Assembly: GCF_041200025.1 (NCBI RefSeq)
Contig: NZ_CP165628.1
Span: 2,294,001-2,358,000 of the forward strand
From: Rouxiella sp. WC2420
GTDB taxonomy: Bacteria; Pseudomonadota; Gammaproteobacteria; Enterobacterales; Enterobacteriaceae
Length of the DNA: 64,000 nt
Direction: 5' to 3'
Each line of letters starts with the position of its first letter. The stretch's first letter is position 1. Below, one piece after another: positions 22,477 to 31,707 of this stretch. Under the pieces are notes generated by a model. The model made no database searches and was not told where the DNA came from. It was given only the letters and a program-made list of their open reading frames with translations. Position numbers and translations under genes: made by a program.

Positions 22477-23961
22477 ATGACGATGAACACACCAATGTTG
22501 GTGACATTTTGTGTCTATATCTTTGGCATGATTTTAATAGGGCTAATCGCCTATTTGCGCACGAAAAACTTTGACGATTACATCCTCGGAGGCCGCAGCC
22601 TGGGCAGCGTAGTGACTGCGCTTTCAGCAGGGGCTTCGGACATGAGCGGCTGGTTGCTGATGGGCTTGCCGGGTGCCATTTTCGCTTCCGGGATTTCAGA
22701 GGGCTGGATTGCCGTCGGCCTGATAGTCGGTGCCTATTTCAACTGGAAACTGGTCGCCGGACGCCTGCGCGTGCATACCGAGGCGAATAACAATGCGCTA
22801 ACGTTACCTGACTACTTCACTCATCGTTTTGAAGACAAAAGCAAACTGCTGCGAATCATCTCGGCGGTGGTTATCCTTATCTTCTTCACCATTTACTGTG
22901 CTTCCGGCGTGGTGGCGGGTGCCCGACTGTTTGAAAGCACCTTTGGACTGAGCTATGACACTGCGCTGTGGGCCGGTGCTGCAGCAACCATTCTCTATAC
23001 CTTTATCGGCGGATTCCTGGCGATTAGCTGGACCGATACCGTTCAGGCTTCGTTGATGATTTTTGCGCTAATCCTTACCCCGGTGATCGTTATTCTGGCC
23101 GTGGGTGGCGTACATACCTCAATGATGGTGATTCATGCCAAAAATCCTGAATACACCGATGTGTTCAAAAATCTGGACTTTGTGGCGATTATTTCTCTGT
23201 TGGGCTGGGGCCTGGGTTACTTTGGGCAACCACACATCCTGGCGCGCTTTATGGCGGCCGATTCCCATCACACCATCAAGAATGCTCGTCGTATCAGCAT
23301 GACCTGGATGATCCTTTGCCTGGTTGGCACCATGGCGGTGGGCTTCTTCGGTATTGCCTATTTCTCCTCCAATCCTGGCGAAGCCGGCAACGTGAGCCAG
23401 AACAGCGAGCGCGTATTTATCGAGTTGGCCAAGATTCTGTTTAATCCATGGATTGCCGGTATTCTGCTTTCAGCCATTCTTGCCGCAGTCATGAGTACGC
23501 TGAGCTGCCAGCTGTTGGTCTGTTCAAGCGCACTTACAGAAGATTTTTACAAAGCTTTCCTGCGCAAAGGGGCAAGCCAGAAAGAATTGGTATGGGTTGG
23601 TCGTTTGATGGTGCTGTTGATTGCCGTGATTGCCATTGCTTTGGCTGCTAATCCAAATAACAAAGTACTGGGTCTGGTGAGCTATGCATGGGCAGGATTT
23701 GGTGCTGCATTTGGTCCTGTTATCCTGATTTCACTGATCTGGTCGCGTATGACCCGCAATGGTGCGCTGGCTGGTATGATCGTTGGCGCAGTTACCGTGC
23801 TGGTGTGGAAACAGTTTGCCTGGTTTAATCTGTATGAAATCATCCCTGGATTTGCATTCGCAGCGATCGCCATTGTGGTGGTAAGCCTGATGGGCCGCAA
23901 ACCTTCGGCATCGATTGAAAAACGTTTCAATGAAGCTGAAGCGGTTTACCGTACCGTTTAA
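22477..23961 (+). CDS. putP: Sodium/proline symporter PutP
   Basis: Na+-coupled proline importer of the SSS family, 494 residues (E. coli 502), with about 13 membrane helices. It matches E. coli PutP almost throughout: PMLVTFCVYIFGMILIG, NFDDYILGGRSLG, ALSAGASDMSGWLLMGLPG, LGYFGQPHILARFMAADSHH and STLSCQLLVCSSALTEDFYK. GGAG lies eight bases before the ATG. It is divergent from putA across the shared operator region. The C-terminal tail is a little shorter than in E. coli. Confidence 0.97.
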   Translation: MTMNTPMLVTFCVYIFGMILIGLIAYLRTKNFDDYILGGRSLGSVVTALSAGASDMSGWLLMGLPGAIFASGISEGWIAVGLIVGAYFNWKLVAGRLRVHTEANNNALTLPDYFTHRFEDKSKLLRIISAVVILIFFTIYCASGVVAGARLFESTFGLSYDTALWAGAAATILYTFIGGFLAISWTDTVQASLMIFALILTPVIVILAVGGVHTSMMVIHAKNPEYTDVFKNLDFVAIISLLGWGLGYFGQPHILARFMAADSHHTIKNARRISMTWMILCLVGTMAVGFFGIAYFSSNPGEAGNVSQNSERVFIELAKILFNPWIAGILLSAILAAVMSTLSCQLLVCSSALTEDFYKAFLRKGASQKELVWVGRLMVLLIAVIAIALAANPNNKVLGLVSYAWAGFGAAFGPVILISLIWSRMTRNGALAGMIVGAVTVLVWKQFAWFNLYEIIPGFAFAAIAIVVVSLMGRKPSASIEKRFNEAEAVYRTV

Positions 23962-23984
23962 GCAAATTTAAAACACTGTAAAAA

Positions 23985-24011
23985 TTGCCTCCTCCGCCGT
24001 GGAGGAGGCAA
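23985..24011. terminator. Bidirectional terminator after putP
   Basis: TTGCCTCCTCC, loop GCCGT, then GGAGGAGGCAA makes a perfect 11-bp stem between the convergent putP and CocE-type genes. AAAAA before the stem gives a U-run on the minus strand; GTTAATT follows on the plus strand. Confidence 0.85.
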
Positions 24012-24016
24012 GTTAA

Positions 24017-26038
24017 TTAACGTTCAATCCTTTCGTGCCAGTACTTGGTAAATTCCTCTTCACCGTTCAGACTCACAACCATATCGCCACTGACGATAAA
24101 ATGGGTCAAATCGCTGCGCATTTCCAGGGTGATTTCTGCCTCGATCCACCATCCTTCACGGCCCATCTTCATGGTTTGTGTCAGTAAATAGCGCGCCGAT
24201 AGCGGATCTGCATTGGTGATCGTCAGCTCGCGTCGCAGATTGTGGTCAACCGTGGTGTCAATGTCATCAAAGCGATAAACCCCTTCGCCAAATACGCCGC
24301 CGACGCCGTTGGTGACTGAAGTCCAGCTGTCTTGCAGGAAGTCATAGTCCAGCGTGCGGTCAACGCGGCCTGCCGAAAGCACCGTTTGCGGAGTCGGCGC
24401 CGCCGTTTGCGGATGCGGATTCGGCCCGTCGATTGCCAAAGGTTGCGCACAAACCGGCAGCGACAATTTCGCCGTTTGCAGATCCAGCGTCAGTGTAGCC
24501 GCCTCGGCCATCGGCCATACCATTGGCCAGTAGGTGGTAGCGAGGGAAATACGCAGGCGGTGGCCGCTGGCAAAACGGTGCGCAATGCCATCGAGCTGCA
24601 CGTTAACCTGCACCTTTTCACCGGCAACCAGCGGCACGGATTTATGCTGGCCCTGCAGATGACTGAGGTTCATCCAGCCGTGAGTGACGCGATTCACTGC
24701 GCCATCAGGGGCGACGTCTGACAGGCGCACGTAAAGCATGGCGGCCGGTTTGTCGGAGCTTAGCTCAACGCTGAACTCGGTAAATCCAAAGATTGAAAGC
24801 GGCTCGGCCAGCGGGGCGCTATCAAAGATTTCTGCCTGCCCGTCGTCAACCCTTTGGTCCGGCGGTGTCTCGCCCAGCACGCCCGCGCCCATCCATTCAC
24901 CGGCCATCAGCCCGTGACTTTGTGGCGAACAAATCGACATTTGAGCCGGCTCTGTGGCGGATTGTTGATTAAGCTGCCCGCGGGAAAGCCACCAGTTTTC
25001 GACGCTGACATTACTGGCAGTACCGGCGTCAAAACCAACCCATTGACCTTTACTGGTTGGGCGTTGAGCCGACGGTGGCTGGCTGTCCTGCAACCAGGCC
25101 TGGATCATCGGCCCTTCAAGCACATCATTTTCTTGCTCTTTCAGCCAATGATCCCACCAGCGCAGCGCTTCTTGCAGGAAACCGATCGCCGGTTCCGGCG
25201 TGCCGTCCTGAGGATAAATATGTGCCCACGGGCCGATAATCGCCCGGCGCGGCACTTTGAGGTTGTCCATCAGGCGGAATATTGCGTTGCTGTAAGAGTC
25301 GGCCCAGCCGCCAATAGCCATGACCGGGCACTGGATGGCTGACCAGTCTTCGCATACCGATCCGTGCTGCCAGTAGCGGTCGCGCAGCGGATGCTCCATC
25401 CACAGCGCCGGAAAGAACGGCATGTTTTCCAGCCGGTGCAACCACTCGTTGTACCAGCCGTCGCCGACCAGCGCCGGATCGGCCGGGCGGCTCTGATAGG
25501 CCAGCATAATGCCGCCCCACCACAGATTGTCGTTGAGCAGGCAGCCACCTTTATAGTGGATGTCGTCGTTGTAGCGGTCGTCGGTCGAGCAGACAGTGAT
25601 GATCGCTTTCAACGCATCAGGGCGACGGGCGGCAACTTGCAGCGAGTTAAAACCGCCCCAGGATTTGCCCATCATGCCAACTTTGCCGCTGCACCAAGGC
25701 TGAGAGGCGATCCAGTCGATCACTTCCAGCGCGTCGTCTTGTTCGAGCTGCAAGTATTCGTCGGCCAGCAGGCCATCCGATTCACCGCTGCCGCGCATAT
25801 CCACCCGTACCACAGCATAGCCGTGACCAGAAAAATAGCCGTGCATCGGCTCATCGCGAGTCCGCGTGCCGTCGCGTTTGCGATAGGGGATGTATTCGAG
25901 GATCGCAGGCACCGGCTGCTGCGCGGCGCTGTCGGGTAACCATAAACGCACCGCGAGGCGAGTGCCGTCGCTGAGTTTCAACCACAGGTGTTCTATTTGT
26001 GTCACGCTGTGTGGGAAGTCGGTAATTATCTGTTTCAT
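24017..26038 (-). CDS. CocE/NonD-family alpha/beta hydrolase (X-Pro peptidase S15 type)
   Basis: A 673-residue serine hydrolase. The alpha/beta domain has EYIPYRKRDGTRTRDEP, VVRVDMRGSGESDG, the nucleophile Ser126 in GMMGKSWGGFNSL, and AIGGWADSYSN towards the Asp/His region. From about residue 340 the jelly-roll X-Pro C-terminal domain follows (FSVELSSDKPAAMLYVRLSD). The family includes cocaine esterase, alpha-amino-acid ester hydrolases and acylases. No signal peptide is present, so it acts in the cytoplasm. GGAG precedes the ATG. It is the last gene of a peptide-importer operon, 28 bp after the ATPase gene, which suggests it cleaves the imported compound. The substrate is not known. Confidence 0.88.
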   Translation of the reverse strand: MKQIITDFPHSVTQIEHLWLKLSDGTRLAVRLWLPDSAAQQPVPAILEYIPYRKRDGTRTRDEPMHGYFSGHGYAVVRVDMRGSGESDGLLADEYLQLEQDDALEVIDWIASQPWCSGKVGMMGKSWGGFNSLQVAARRPDALKAIITVCSTDDRYNDDIHYKGGCLLNDNLWWGGIMLAYQSRPADPALVGDGWYNEWLHRLENMPFFPALWMEHPLRDRYWQHGSVCEDWSAIQCPVMAIGGWADSYSNAIFRLMDNLKVPRRAIIGPWAHIYPQDGTPEPAIGFLQEALRWWDHWLKEQENDVLEGPMIQAWLQDSQPPSAQRPTSKGQWVGFDAGTASNVSVENWWLSRGQLNQQSATEPAQMSICSPQSHGLMAGEWMGAGVLGETPPDQRVDDGQAEIFDSAPLAEPLSIFGFTEFSVELSSDKPAAMLYVRLSDVAPDGAVNRVTHGWMNLSHLQGQHKSVPLVAGEKVQVNVQLDGIAHRFASGHRLRISLATTYWPMVWPMAEAATLTLDLQTAKLSLPVCAQPLAIDGPNPHPQTAAPTPQTVLSAGRVDRTLDYDFLQDSWTSVTNGVGGVFGEGVYRFDDIDTTVDHNLRRELTITNADPLSARYLLTQTMKMGREGWWIEAEITLEMRSDLTHFIVSGDMVVSLNGEEEFTKYWHERIER

Positions 26039-26066
26039 ACTGCTCCGCTATACTGTTTTCCGTATC

Positions 26067-27692
26067 TTAAGCGACGTTTTTTGTCGTCACCTGACGTAAA
26101 TCGAGGACTTCGTCCAGCCAGCCCGTGCGCAACTCCGGCACCGACGTCAGCAGCTTCTCGGTGTATTCATGCATCGGCGGGCTGAAGACTTTGTGAGTAT
26201 CACCGCTGGCAACAATATTACCGCGATACATCACCGCAACCTGGTGGGCGATGCGCTTCACCGTGCCGAGATCGTGAGTGATAAACAGGTAAGAAAGGCC
26301 AAGTTGAGACTGCAACTTGCGCAGTAGATTCAATACTTCTTCAGCAACCAGCGGGTCCAGCGCCGAAGTGGCTTCGTCGCAGATGATCAAATCTGGATTG
26401 GCCGCCAGCGCCCGTGCAATACAAACCCGCTGTTTTTGTCCGCCGGATAGCTCGCCCGGAAAGCGGTCAATCAGTTTGAGAGGTAATTCAGTAACCTTCA
26501 GCAACTCCTCGACTCGCGCTCTGACCTGGCGTTTATTCAGCCCGAAATAAAAGGCGACTGGTCGGCCAATAATTTCCAGAATGGTCTGCCGAGGATTCAG
26601 CGCAACGTCAGGTAACTGGTAGATCATCTGTATGCGGCGCAGCGTCTCTTTATTTCTCTGCGCATACTTATGTGACAGGGTCACGCCATCAAAAGTCACT
26701 TTTCCGGCAGTGTCGGCAAGAAGGCCAACCAAGGCACGAGCCAGAGTACTCTTGCCGCTGCCGGACTCGCCAATGACCGCCAGCGTTTTACCACGCGCAA
26801 GTGAAAGATTGATATTCTCGACCACAGTTTTACCATTGTAACCGGTGCTGAGCTGTTCAATGGTCAACAGCGGCGCAGCGGATTCGGTAACCGTTTTCGC
26901 GACCTCTCCAGTCATACCGTGAACCCGCTCAGACACCAGTCGCTGGGTATATTCCTGCTGCGGCTGGTGCAAAATCGCCTCAGTGGTGCCGGTTTCGACT
27001 TCGCTGCCGTGACGTAGCACCATGATTCTATCGGCCAGTTGAGCGACTACTGCCAAGTCATGGGTGATATACAGCGCGGCAGTGTTGAACTCGCGCACCA
27101 GTTTTCGCAGCATGACCAGCACTTCAATTTGCGTGGTGACGTCCAGTGCGGTGGTGGGTTCGTCCATCACCAGCAAGTCGGGCTTGCATGACATCGCCAT
27201 CGCCGCCATTGCCCGTTGCAACTGCCCGCCGGACAGCTGATGCGGATAGCGTTGGCCAATATTTTCCGGATCCGGCAGGTCTAGCGCGCGAAACAGGGTG
27301 ATTGCCCATGCGCGGCTTTCTTGTTTGTTCATCAGGCCGTGGCGAATCGGACCTTCACAAACCTGTCGTTCAATGGTCAGCGCCGGATTAAATGCCGCCG
27401 CAGCACTCTGCGCCACGTAGGCCACCCGACGACCACGCCATTTTCTCTTCTCGTCCGAGGACAGAGCCAGCAGATTAGTGCCGTTGAGCCACACTTCACC
27501 GCTGCTGATGCGGCAGCCTTGACGCGCATAGCCCAGAGCCGCCAGTCCAATAGTCGATTTCCCGGCTCCAGATTCGCCAATCAGCCCGAGAACTTCACCG
27601 GGCGCAAGCTGTAGTGACACCGATTTAACCAGCGGCGAGCCGTCGAGGGTATCGACGCACAGGCCGCGAATGTCGAGAGTTTTAGTGGTCAT
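26067..27692 (-). CDS. Peptide ABC transporter ATPase, DppD-DppF fusion type
   Basis: A 541-residue ATPase carrying two complete ABC domains, as in GsiA and YejF. The first has Walker A GESGAGKST, signature LSGGQLQRAMAAMAM and Walker B LLVMDEPTTALDVTTQ. The second, from about residue 275, has GESGSGKST, LSGGQKQRVCIARAL and LIICDEATSALDPLV. Each half carries the C-terminal oligopeptide-type tail (HQPQQEYTQRL, SPPMHEYTEKLL). It powers the two permeases encoded just upstream; the ATG overlaps the end of the DppC-like gene by 4 bp. Confidence 0.93.
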   Translation of the reverse strand: MTTKTLDIRGLCVDTLDGSPLVKSVSLQLAPGEVLGLIGESGAGKSTIGLAALGYARQGCRISSGEVWLNGTNLLALSSDEKRKWRGRRVAYVAQSAAAAFNPALTIERQVCEGPIRHGLMNKQESRAWAITLFRALDLPDPENIGQRYPHQLSGGQLQRAMAAMAMSCKPDLLVMDEPTTALDVTTQIEVLVMLRKLVREFNTAALYITHDLAVVAQLADRIMVLRHGSEVETGTTEAILHQPQQEYTQRLVSERVHGMTGEVAKTVTESAAPLLTIEQLSTGYNGKTVVENINLSLARGKTLAVIGESGSGKSTLARALVGLLADTAGKVTFDGVTLSHKYAQRNKETLRRIQMIYQLPDVALNPRQTILEIIGRPVAFYFGLNKRQVRARVEELLKVTELPLKLIDRFPGELSGGQKQRVCIARALAANPDLIICDEATSALDPLVAEEVLNLLRKLQSQLGLSYLFITHDLGTVKRIAHQVAVMYRGNIVASGDTHKVFSPPMHEYTEKLLTSVPELRTGWLDEVLDLRQVTTKNVA

Positions 27693-28522
27693 ACCTGATC
27701 TCCATGTGGCAGGCTGTTACGGGCCAGCAGCCAGTCAACGACCAGATTGACGCCAATCGTCAGCAGGGCAATCGCCGCCGCAGGATAAAGAGGCGCAAAT
27801 TGTCCAAAGTTAATCGCCTGTGCATTGTCGCGCACCATGCTGCCCCAGTCGGCATACGGCGGTTGAATGCCCAGCCCCAGAAAGCTCAGGCCAGCGATAA
27901 ACAGGAAGGTAAAGCAAAAACGCATACCAAATTCGGCCAGCAGCGGAGGAATGGCGTTGGGCAGGATTTCTTTCCTTAATACCCAAACCAGGCCTTCACC
28001 GCGCAGGCGAGCGGCCTCGACATACTCCTGACAAACGATCGCCTGCGCCACCAGACGCGCCAGACGAAATACGCGAGTGGCATCGAGCAGGGCGATAGTC
28101 ATTACCAGCACTGGCACCGAGGTGCCCATCACCGATAACACCATCAGCGCGAAAATCAGCACCGGAATCGACATCAATGTATCCACAATGCGCGACAGGA
28201 TTACGTCAACCCATTTGCCATAAATCGCCGCCGCAAAGCCAGTGATGATGCCGATAATAAAGGCGCTGAAAGTGATTACCAGGGCGATGGAAATCGTGGT
28301 GCGCGCGCCATACAAAATCCGCGACAGCATATCGCGCCCCAGACTGTCGGTACCCAATGGCGTATGCATAGAAGGCAGCAGCCAGATATCGCCGACCTGC
28401 TCGGTTTCCGTGTGGGGAGCCAGCCAGGGAGCAAAGAGTGCGCCAATCAGGTTGATAGCGATAATGACAATGCCTATCCAGGCAGAAATCGGTATGGCGC
28501 TAAAAGAAAGTTTTTTGTTCAT
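27689..28522 (-). CDS. Peptide ABC transporter permease, DppC-like
   Basis: A 277-residue inner-membrane permease. The first membrane segment is residues 13-33 (AWIGIVIIAINLIGALFAPW), followed by the DppC-type stretch HTPLGTDSLGRDMLSRILYG. The coupling loop is CQEYVEAARLRGEGLVWVLR, then KEILPNAIPPLLAEFG. Length and motifs are those of the DppC/OppC partner. AAAGGAA lies about ten bases before the ATG, and the stop overlaps the ATPase start. Confidence 0.93.
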   Translation of the reverse strand: MNKKLSFSAIPISAWIGIVIIAINLIGALFAPWLAPHTETEQVGDIWLLPSMHTPLGTDSLGRDMLSRILYGARTTISIALVITFSAFIIGIITGFAAAIYGKWVDVILSRIVDTLMSIPVLIFALMVLSVMGTSVPVLVMTIALLDATRVFRLARLVAQAIVCQEYVEAARLRGEGLVWVLRKEILPNAIPPLLAEFGMRFCFTFLFIAGLSFLGLGIQPPYADWGSMVRDNAQAINFGQFAPLYPAAAIALLTIGVNLVVDWLLARNSLPHGDQV

Positions 28523-28544
28523 GAATTAGCCGTTCCTTTCAACA

Positions 28545-29492
28545 TTAGCGGGCGTGGCGCAGGCGCGGGTTACACCAGATGGCCAGCAGGTCGGCGGTGG
28601 TATTGAGCAGGATGTAAGTGCCACCAAACAGCAATCCACAGGCCTGTACCACGGGTAAGTCACGCTTGGTTACCGCATCTACCATGTACTGGCCAATGCC
28701 CGGATAAACAAACACCACCTCGACCAAAATCACGCCGACCACCAGATACGCCAGGTTGAACGCCACGACGTTGATAATCGGTGCCAGCGCATTGGGTAAC
28801 GCGTGCTGAACCACGATGCGCCAGCGCGAGATACCTTTCAGCACCGCGCTTTCGATGTAGGGGCTGGACATCACCGCCGTTACCGAGGCGCGGGTCATGC
28901 GCAACATGTGCGCCAGCACCACTAAAGTCAGCGTCAGCATGGGCAGGGTACAAACGTATAACCGCTGTAAGAAGGTGGTGCTCGGGTCAACCATCGCCAG
29001 ACTCGGGAACCAGGTCAGGCGAATGGCAAACAGGATCACCAGCACGTAGCCGACAAAAAACTCTGGCACCGAAATACTCAGCAAAGTGAGGGTGTTGGCA
29101 ATGCGGTCAAAGATTGAATCGCGCCAGATAGCCGCCGCAATACCAAGTCCGACCGCCAGGGGAATCGCCACTAGCGCGGCATAGGCAGCCAGGAACAGTG
29201 TATTACCCAGACGCGGCAGCAGTTCGTCGCCAATCGGCTGACCGTTGGCCAGAGAATGCCCTAAATCACCGTGCATCAGTGACCAAAGCCAGTGCAGATA
29301 ACGCAGCACGGGTGCCTGATCCAGCCCTAACTGTTGGCGTAATGCCGCCACATTGTCTGGCGTGGCGCTTTGACCGAGGATAGCAGTGGCAACATCGCCC
29401 GGTAGCATCTCGGTGCCAATAAAAATCAGCACCGATACCAACCACAGCGTGATAATTCCCAGCAGTACGCGATAAAAAATACGTTGGGTCAT
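28545..29492 (-). CDS. Peptide ABC transporter permease, DppB-like
   Basis: A 315-residue permease of the DppB/OppB type: TLWLVSVLIFIGTEMLPGD in the first segment, LGLDQAPVLRYLHWLWSLMH, GDLGHSLANGQPI, and the coupling loop SPYIESAVLKGISRWRIVV with QHALPNALAPIIN. GGAGG precedes the ATG, which overlaps the stop codon of the binding-protein gene by one base (TAATG). It forms the membrane channel with the DppC-like protein encoded 22 bp downstream. Confidence 0.93.
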   Translation of the reverse strand: MTQRIFYRVLLGIITLWLVSVLIFIGTEMLPGDVATAILGQSATPDNVAALRQQLGLDQAPVLRYLHWLWSLMHGDLGHSLANGQPIGDELLPRLGNTLFLAAYAALVAIPLAVGLGIAAAIWRDSIFDRIANTLTLLSISVPEFFVGYVLVILFAIRLTWFPSLAMVDPSTTFLQRLYVCTLPMLTLTLVVLAHMLRMTRASVTAVMSSPYIESAVLKGISRWRIVVQHALPNALAPIINVVAFNLAYLVVGVILVEVVFVYPGIGQYMVDAVTKRDLPVVQACGLLFGGTYILLNTTADLLAIWCNPRLRHAR

Positions 29493-31066
29493 TACGCCTC
29501 CAGCCAGACGCGCTCAGCCAGTCGCCCACCCATAAAGTTAAACATTGGATGAGGCAAGAAGCCGCCGACTTTTTTGTTGCTGGCGTCGAGATAGTCGCCA
29601 AATAGCGGGATCATCGCGCCGCCGTCGTCACGGACAATACTTTGCAGTTCACCGTAAATCTCGGCGCGTTTGCTTTCATCGAGCAATGAGCGGGCCTGAA
29701 TCAGCAGTGCATCAAACTTGTCGTTTTTCCAGTGCGTATCATTCCATTTCGCGGTGGACTGATAGGCGGTGGAGAACATCTGGTCGGCAGTAGGGCGGCC
29801 ACCCCAGTAACCCATGCTAAAGGGGGCCTTCATCCAGACATCTTCCCAGTAGCTGTCGGCTGGCTGGCGTTTGATACTAATTTGTACGCCACCTTGTTGT
29901 GCTTCCTGCTGGTAAAGCGCAGCCGCATCCAATGCACCGGCAAAGGCGGCATCTGAGGAAGACAGTTCCAGTTTTAGCTCAGTAAGACCGGCTTTTTTCA
30001 GGTAGAACTTTGACTTGTCCGGATCAAATGTCCGTTGCTCAAGCTGATGATTGAAGAAGCGATCGGTTTTTGGGATCGGATGGTCGTTGCCCAGTTGGCC
30101 GTAGCCGCGCAGCACCGTGTCGAGGATCTTCTGACGATCGATACCTTCTTTAATCGCCATACGAATATTATTGTCGTTGAAAGGGGCGACACTGCAGTCC
30201 ATCAGGAAGGTAAAGTGCTGGCCGCCGGATGAGCGAATAATGTTGAGCATCGGGCTGCGTTTAAGGAAATCGACGGTTTTGAAATCAATGCGGTTAATCG
30301 CATGAACCTGACCCGAAATCAGTGCATTGGTGCGCGCGGTCGGGTCATTAATCACTAACACTTCGACGGCATCTACGAAAGCGCGGTCCGGCTTCCAGTA
30401 GTTCGGATTACGTTTGAAATAGGAGCGCACGCCGGGCTGATATTGGTCGAAGATAAAGCCGCCAGTGCCAATCGGATGCAACCAGTCGGTGAAGCCCTCC
30501 GGTACCACCAGTAAATGATAATCGGCCATCAAATAAGGCAGGTCGGCATTGCCGCTTGCAAGGGTAACCAGAACCTGATTATCACCCTGCTTTTTAATGT
30601 CAGTAATGGAAGCAAGCTGGGTCTTGATTGCGCTGGTCGATTTATCGCCACGATGCAGGTTAATCGAGTAAATAATATCTTCGACCGTCAGCTTCTTGCC
30701 ATTATGGAATGTCACGCCGTCTCTGACAGTAAATAGCCATTCGGTTGCACCGGGTTTTGCCTCCCAGGCTGAGAAAAGTTCTGGCACGGCTTTATTATTT
30801 TCATCAATTTCAATCAGGCCATTCATCAACATATATGCCTGATTCATTGGAACCCAATCACTAAGTATCAACGGACTCATGGTATCACTGGTGCTTCCGC
30901 CAGACATGCCAAGTTTTAATACGCCGCCCTTTTTAGGTGCAGCAAATGCATTTAATGGTGCAAAACCATAGGCGGTAGTAATTCCCACGGCGGCAGCGCT
31001 GGTAATAAAGCCACGACGGCTAATTTGAGCATTATGAATTAATTGGGACAGGTGCTTATCAGTCAT
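29492..31066 (-). CDS. Peptide ABC transporter binding protein with Tat signal
   Basis: Family 5 extracellular solute-binding protein, 524 residues from the ATG at 31066; GGGAG is six bases upstream of that codon, whereas the ATG six bases earlier abuts it. The N-terminus carries a twin-arginine signal (SRRGFITSAAAVG, Arg17-Arg18, then AFA before the likely cut), so it should be exported folded by the Tat system, which is less common for this family. Body motifs: GTLKLGM-like GGVLKLGMSGG, PELFSAWEAKPGATEWLFTV, DGVTFHNGKKLTVEDIIYSI and AIKEGIDRQKILDTVL. First gene of the operon. Ligand unknown, probably a short peptide or peptide-like compound. Confidence 0.92.
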   Translation of the reverse strand: MTDKHLSQLIHNAQISRRGFITSAAAVGITTAYGFAPLNAFAAPKKGGVLKLGMSGGSTSDTMSPLILSDWVPMNQAYMLMNGLIEIDENNKAVPELFSAWEAKPGATEWLFTVRDGVTFHNGKKLTVEDIIYSINLHRGDKSTSAIKTQLASITDIKKQGDNQVLVTLASGNADLPYLMADYHLLVVPEGFTDWLHPIGTGGFIFDQYQPGVRSYFKRNPNYWKPDRAFVDAVEVLVINDPTARTNALISGQVHAINRIDFKTVDFLKRSPMLNIIRSSGGQHFTFLMDCSVAPFNDNNIRMAIKEGIDRQKILDTVLRGYGQLGNDHPIPKTDRFFNHQLEQRTFDPDKSKFYLKKAGLTELKLELSSSDAAFAGALDAAALYQQEAQQGGVQISIKRQPADSYWEDVWMKAPFSMGYWGGRPTADQMFSTAYQSTAKWNDTHWKNDKFDALLIQARSLLDESKRAEIYGELQSIVRDDGGAMIPLFGDYLDASNKKVGGFLPHPMFNFMGGRLAERVWLEA

Positions 31067-31249
31067 TATCATCTCCCGGTTAAGTAAGCGGCATAGTCAA
31101 TTTTATTATCTGCCTGAATGAGTTATATCAAAGTCGATACGAAATCATGTATGAGAATTTATCATGAGAGTATGCGAAAAATGCGCAGCAAGACAGCCTA
31201 AAAAGATTTAATTTGCCAGCAATGAATAGCAAGAAAAACGGAGTAGGGC

Positions 31250-31528
31250 ATGGAATTGCACACGGCAGTCGGCTTAATTGGGGTGTTTTGCTATCTATTG
31301 GCTTATGCGCTGGTTCAAATGCGTAAACTAGCGGTTGATGCTGATCTTTATGCTTATCTTAATATAATCGGTGGCGTGTTCGGACTGTATTCATTGAGCC
31401 ATGACTTTAATTTGGCTTCATGTATCTCACAGTCAATGTGGCTAATATTTACCTTGATTGGCATGAAATCGGCGAGAAAACGTCGGTTTAACGCTAAAAC
31501 CAAGCTACCTCCTGTAGATCTTAATTAA
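31250..31528 (+). CDS. Small integral membrane protein, CBU_0592-like
   Basis: A 92-residue protein with about three hydrophobic segments: TAVGLIGVFCYLLAYALVQM, YAYLNIIGGVFGLYSLS and SQSMWLIFTLIGMKS, ending in a basic tail (ARKRRF). The pattern of YLLAYxLVQ, YLNIIGG, DFNLAS and SQxxW is like the small CBU_0592 family of unknown function. GGAG lies seven bases before the ATG. It stands alone between the peptide-importer operon and the LysR gene. Confidence 0.7.
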   Translation: MELHTAVGLIGVFCYLLAYALVQMRKLAVDADLYAYLNIIGGVFGLYSLSHDFNLASCISQSMWLIFTLIGMKSARKRRFNAKTKLPPVDLN

Positions 31529-31645
31529 ATTAAGAGTATAAGCAAGCCGATGCTTATTATTAAATTGTGAGTTAAGTCGAAGAAATAATAATTATTTAAA
31601 AGGTCAAATACCCCGTGAAATTGTCTATGCGCGTTGTTTTATACT

Positions 31646-31678
31646 TTATTGCCCATTAATGACCGTGTTGGGCAATAA
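31646..31678. terminator. Hairpin between the small membrane protein and LysR genes
   Basis: TTATTGCCCA (31646-31655) and TGGGCAATAA (31669-31678) pair perfectly over 10 bp with a 13-base loop. It lies in the gap between two convergent genes. No long U-run follows on either strand, so it is a possible bidirectional terminator of modest strength. Confidence 0.5.
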
Positions 31679-31707
31679 TTAAACAGCGTGACGGCTGATA
31701 TTTATCT

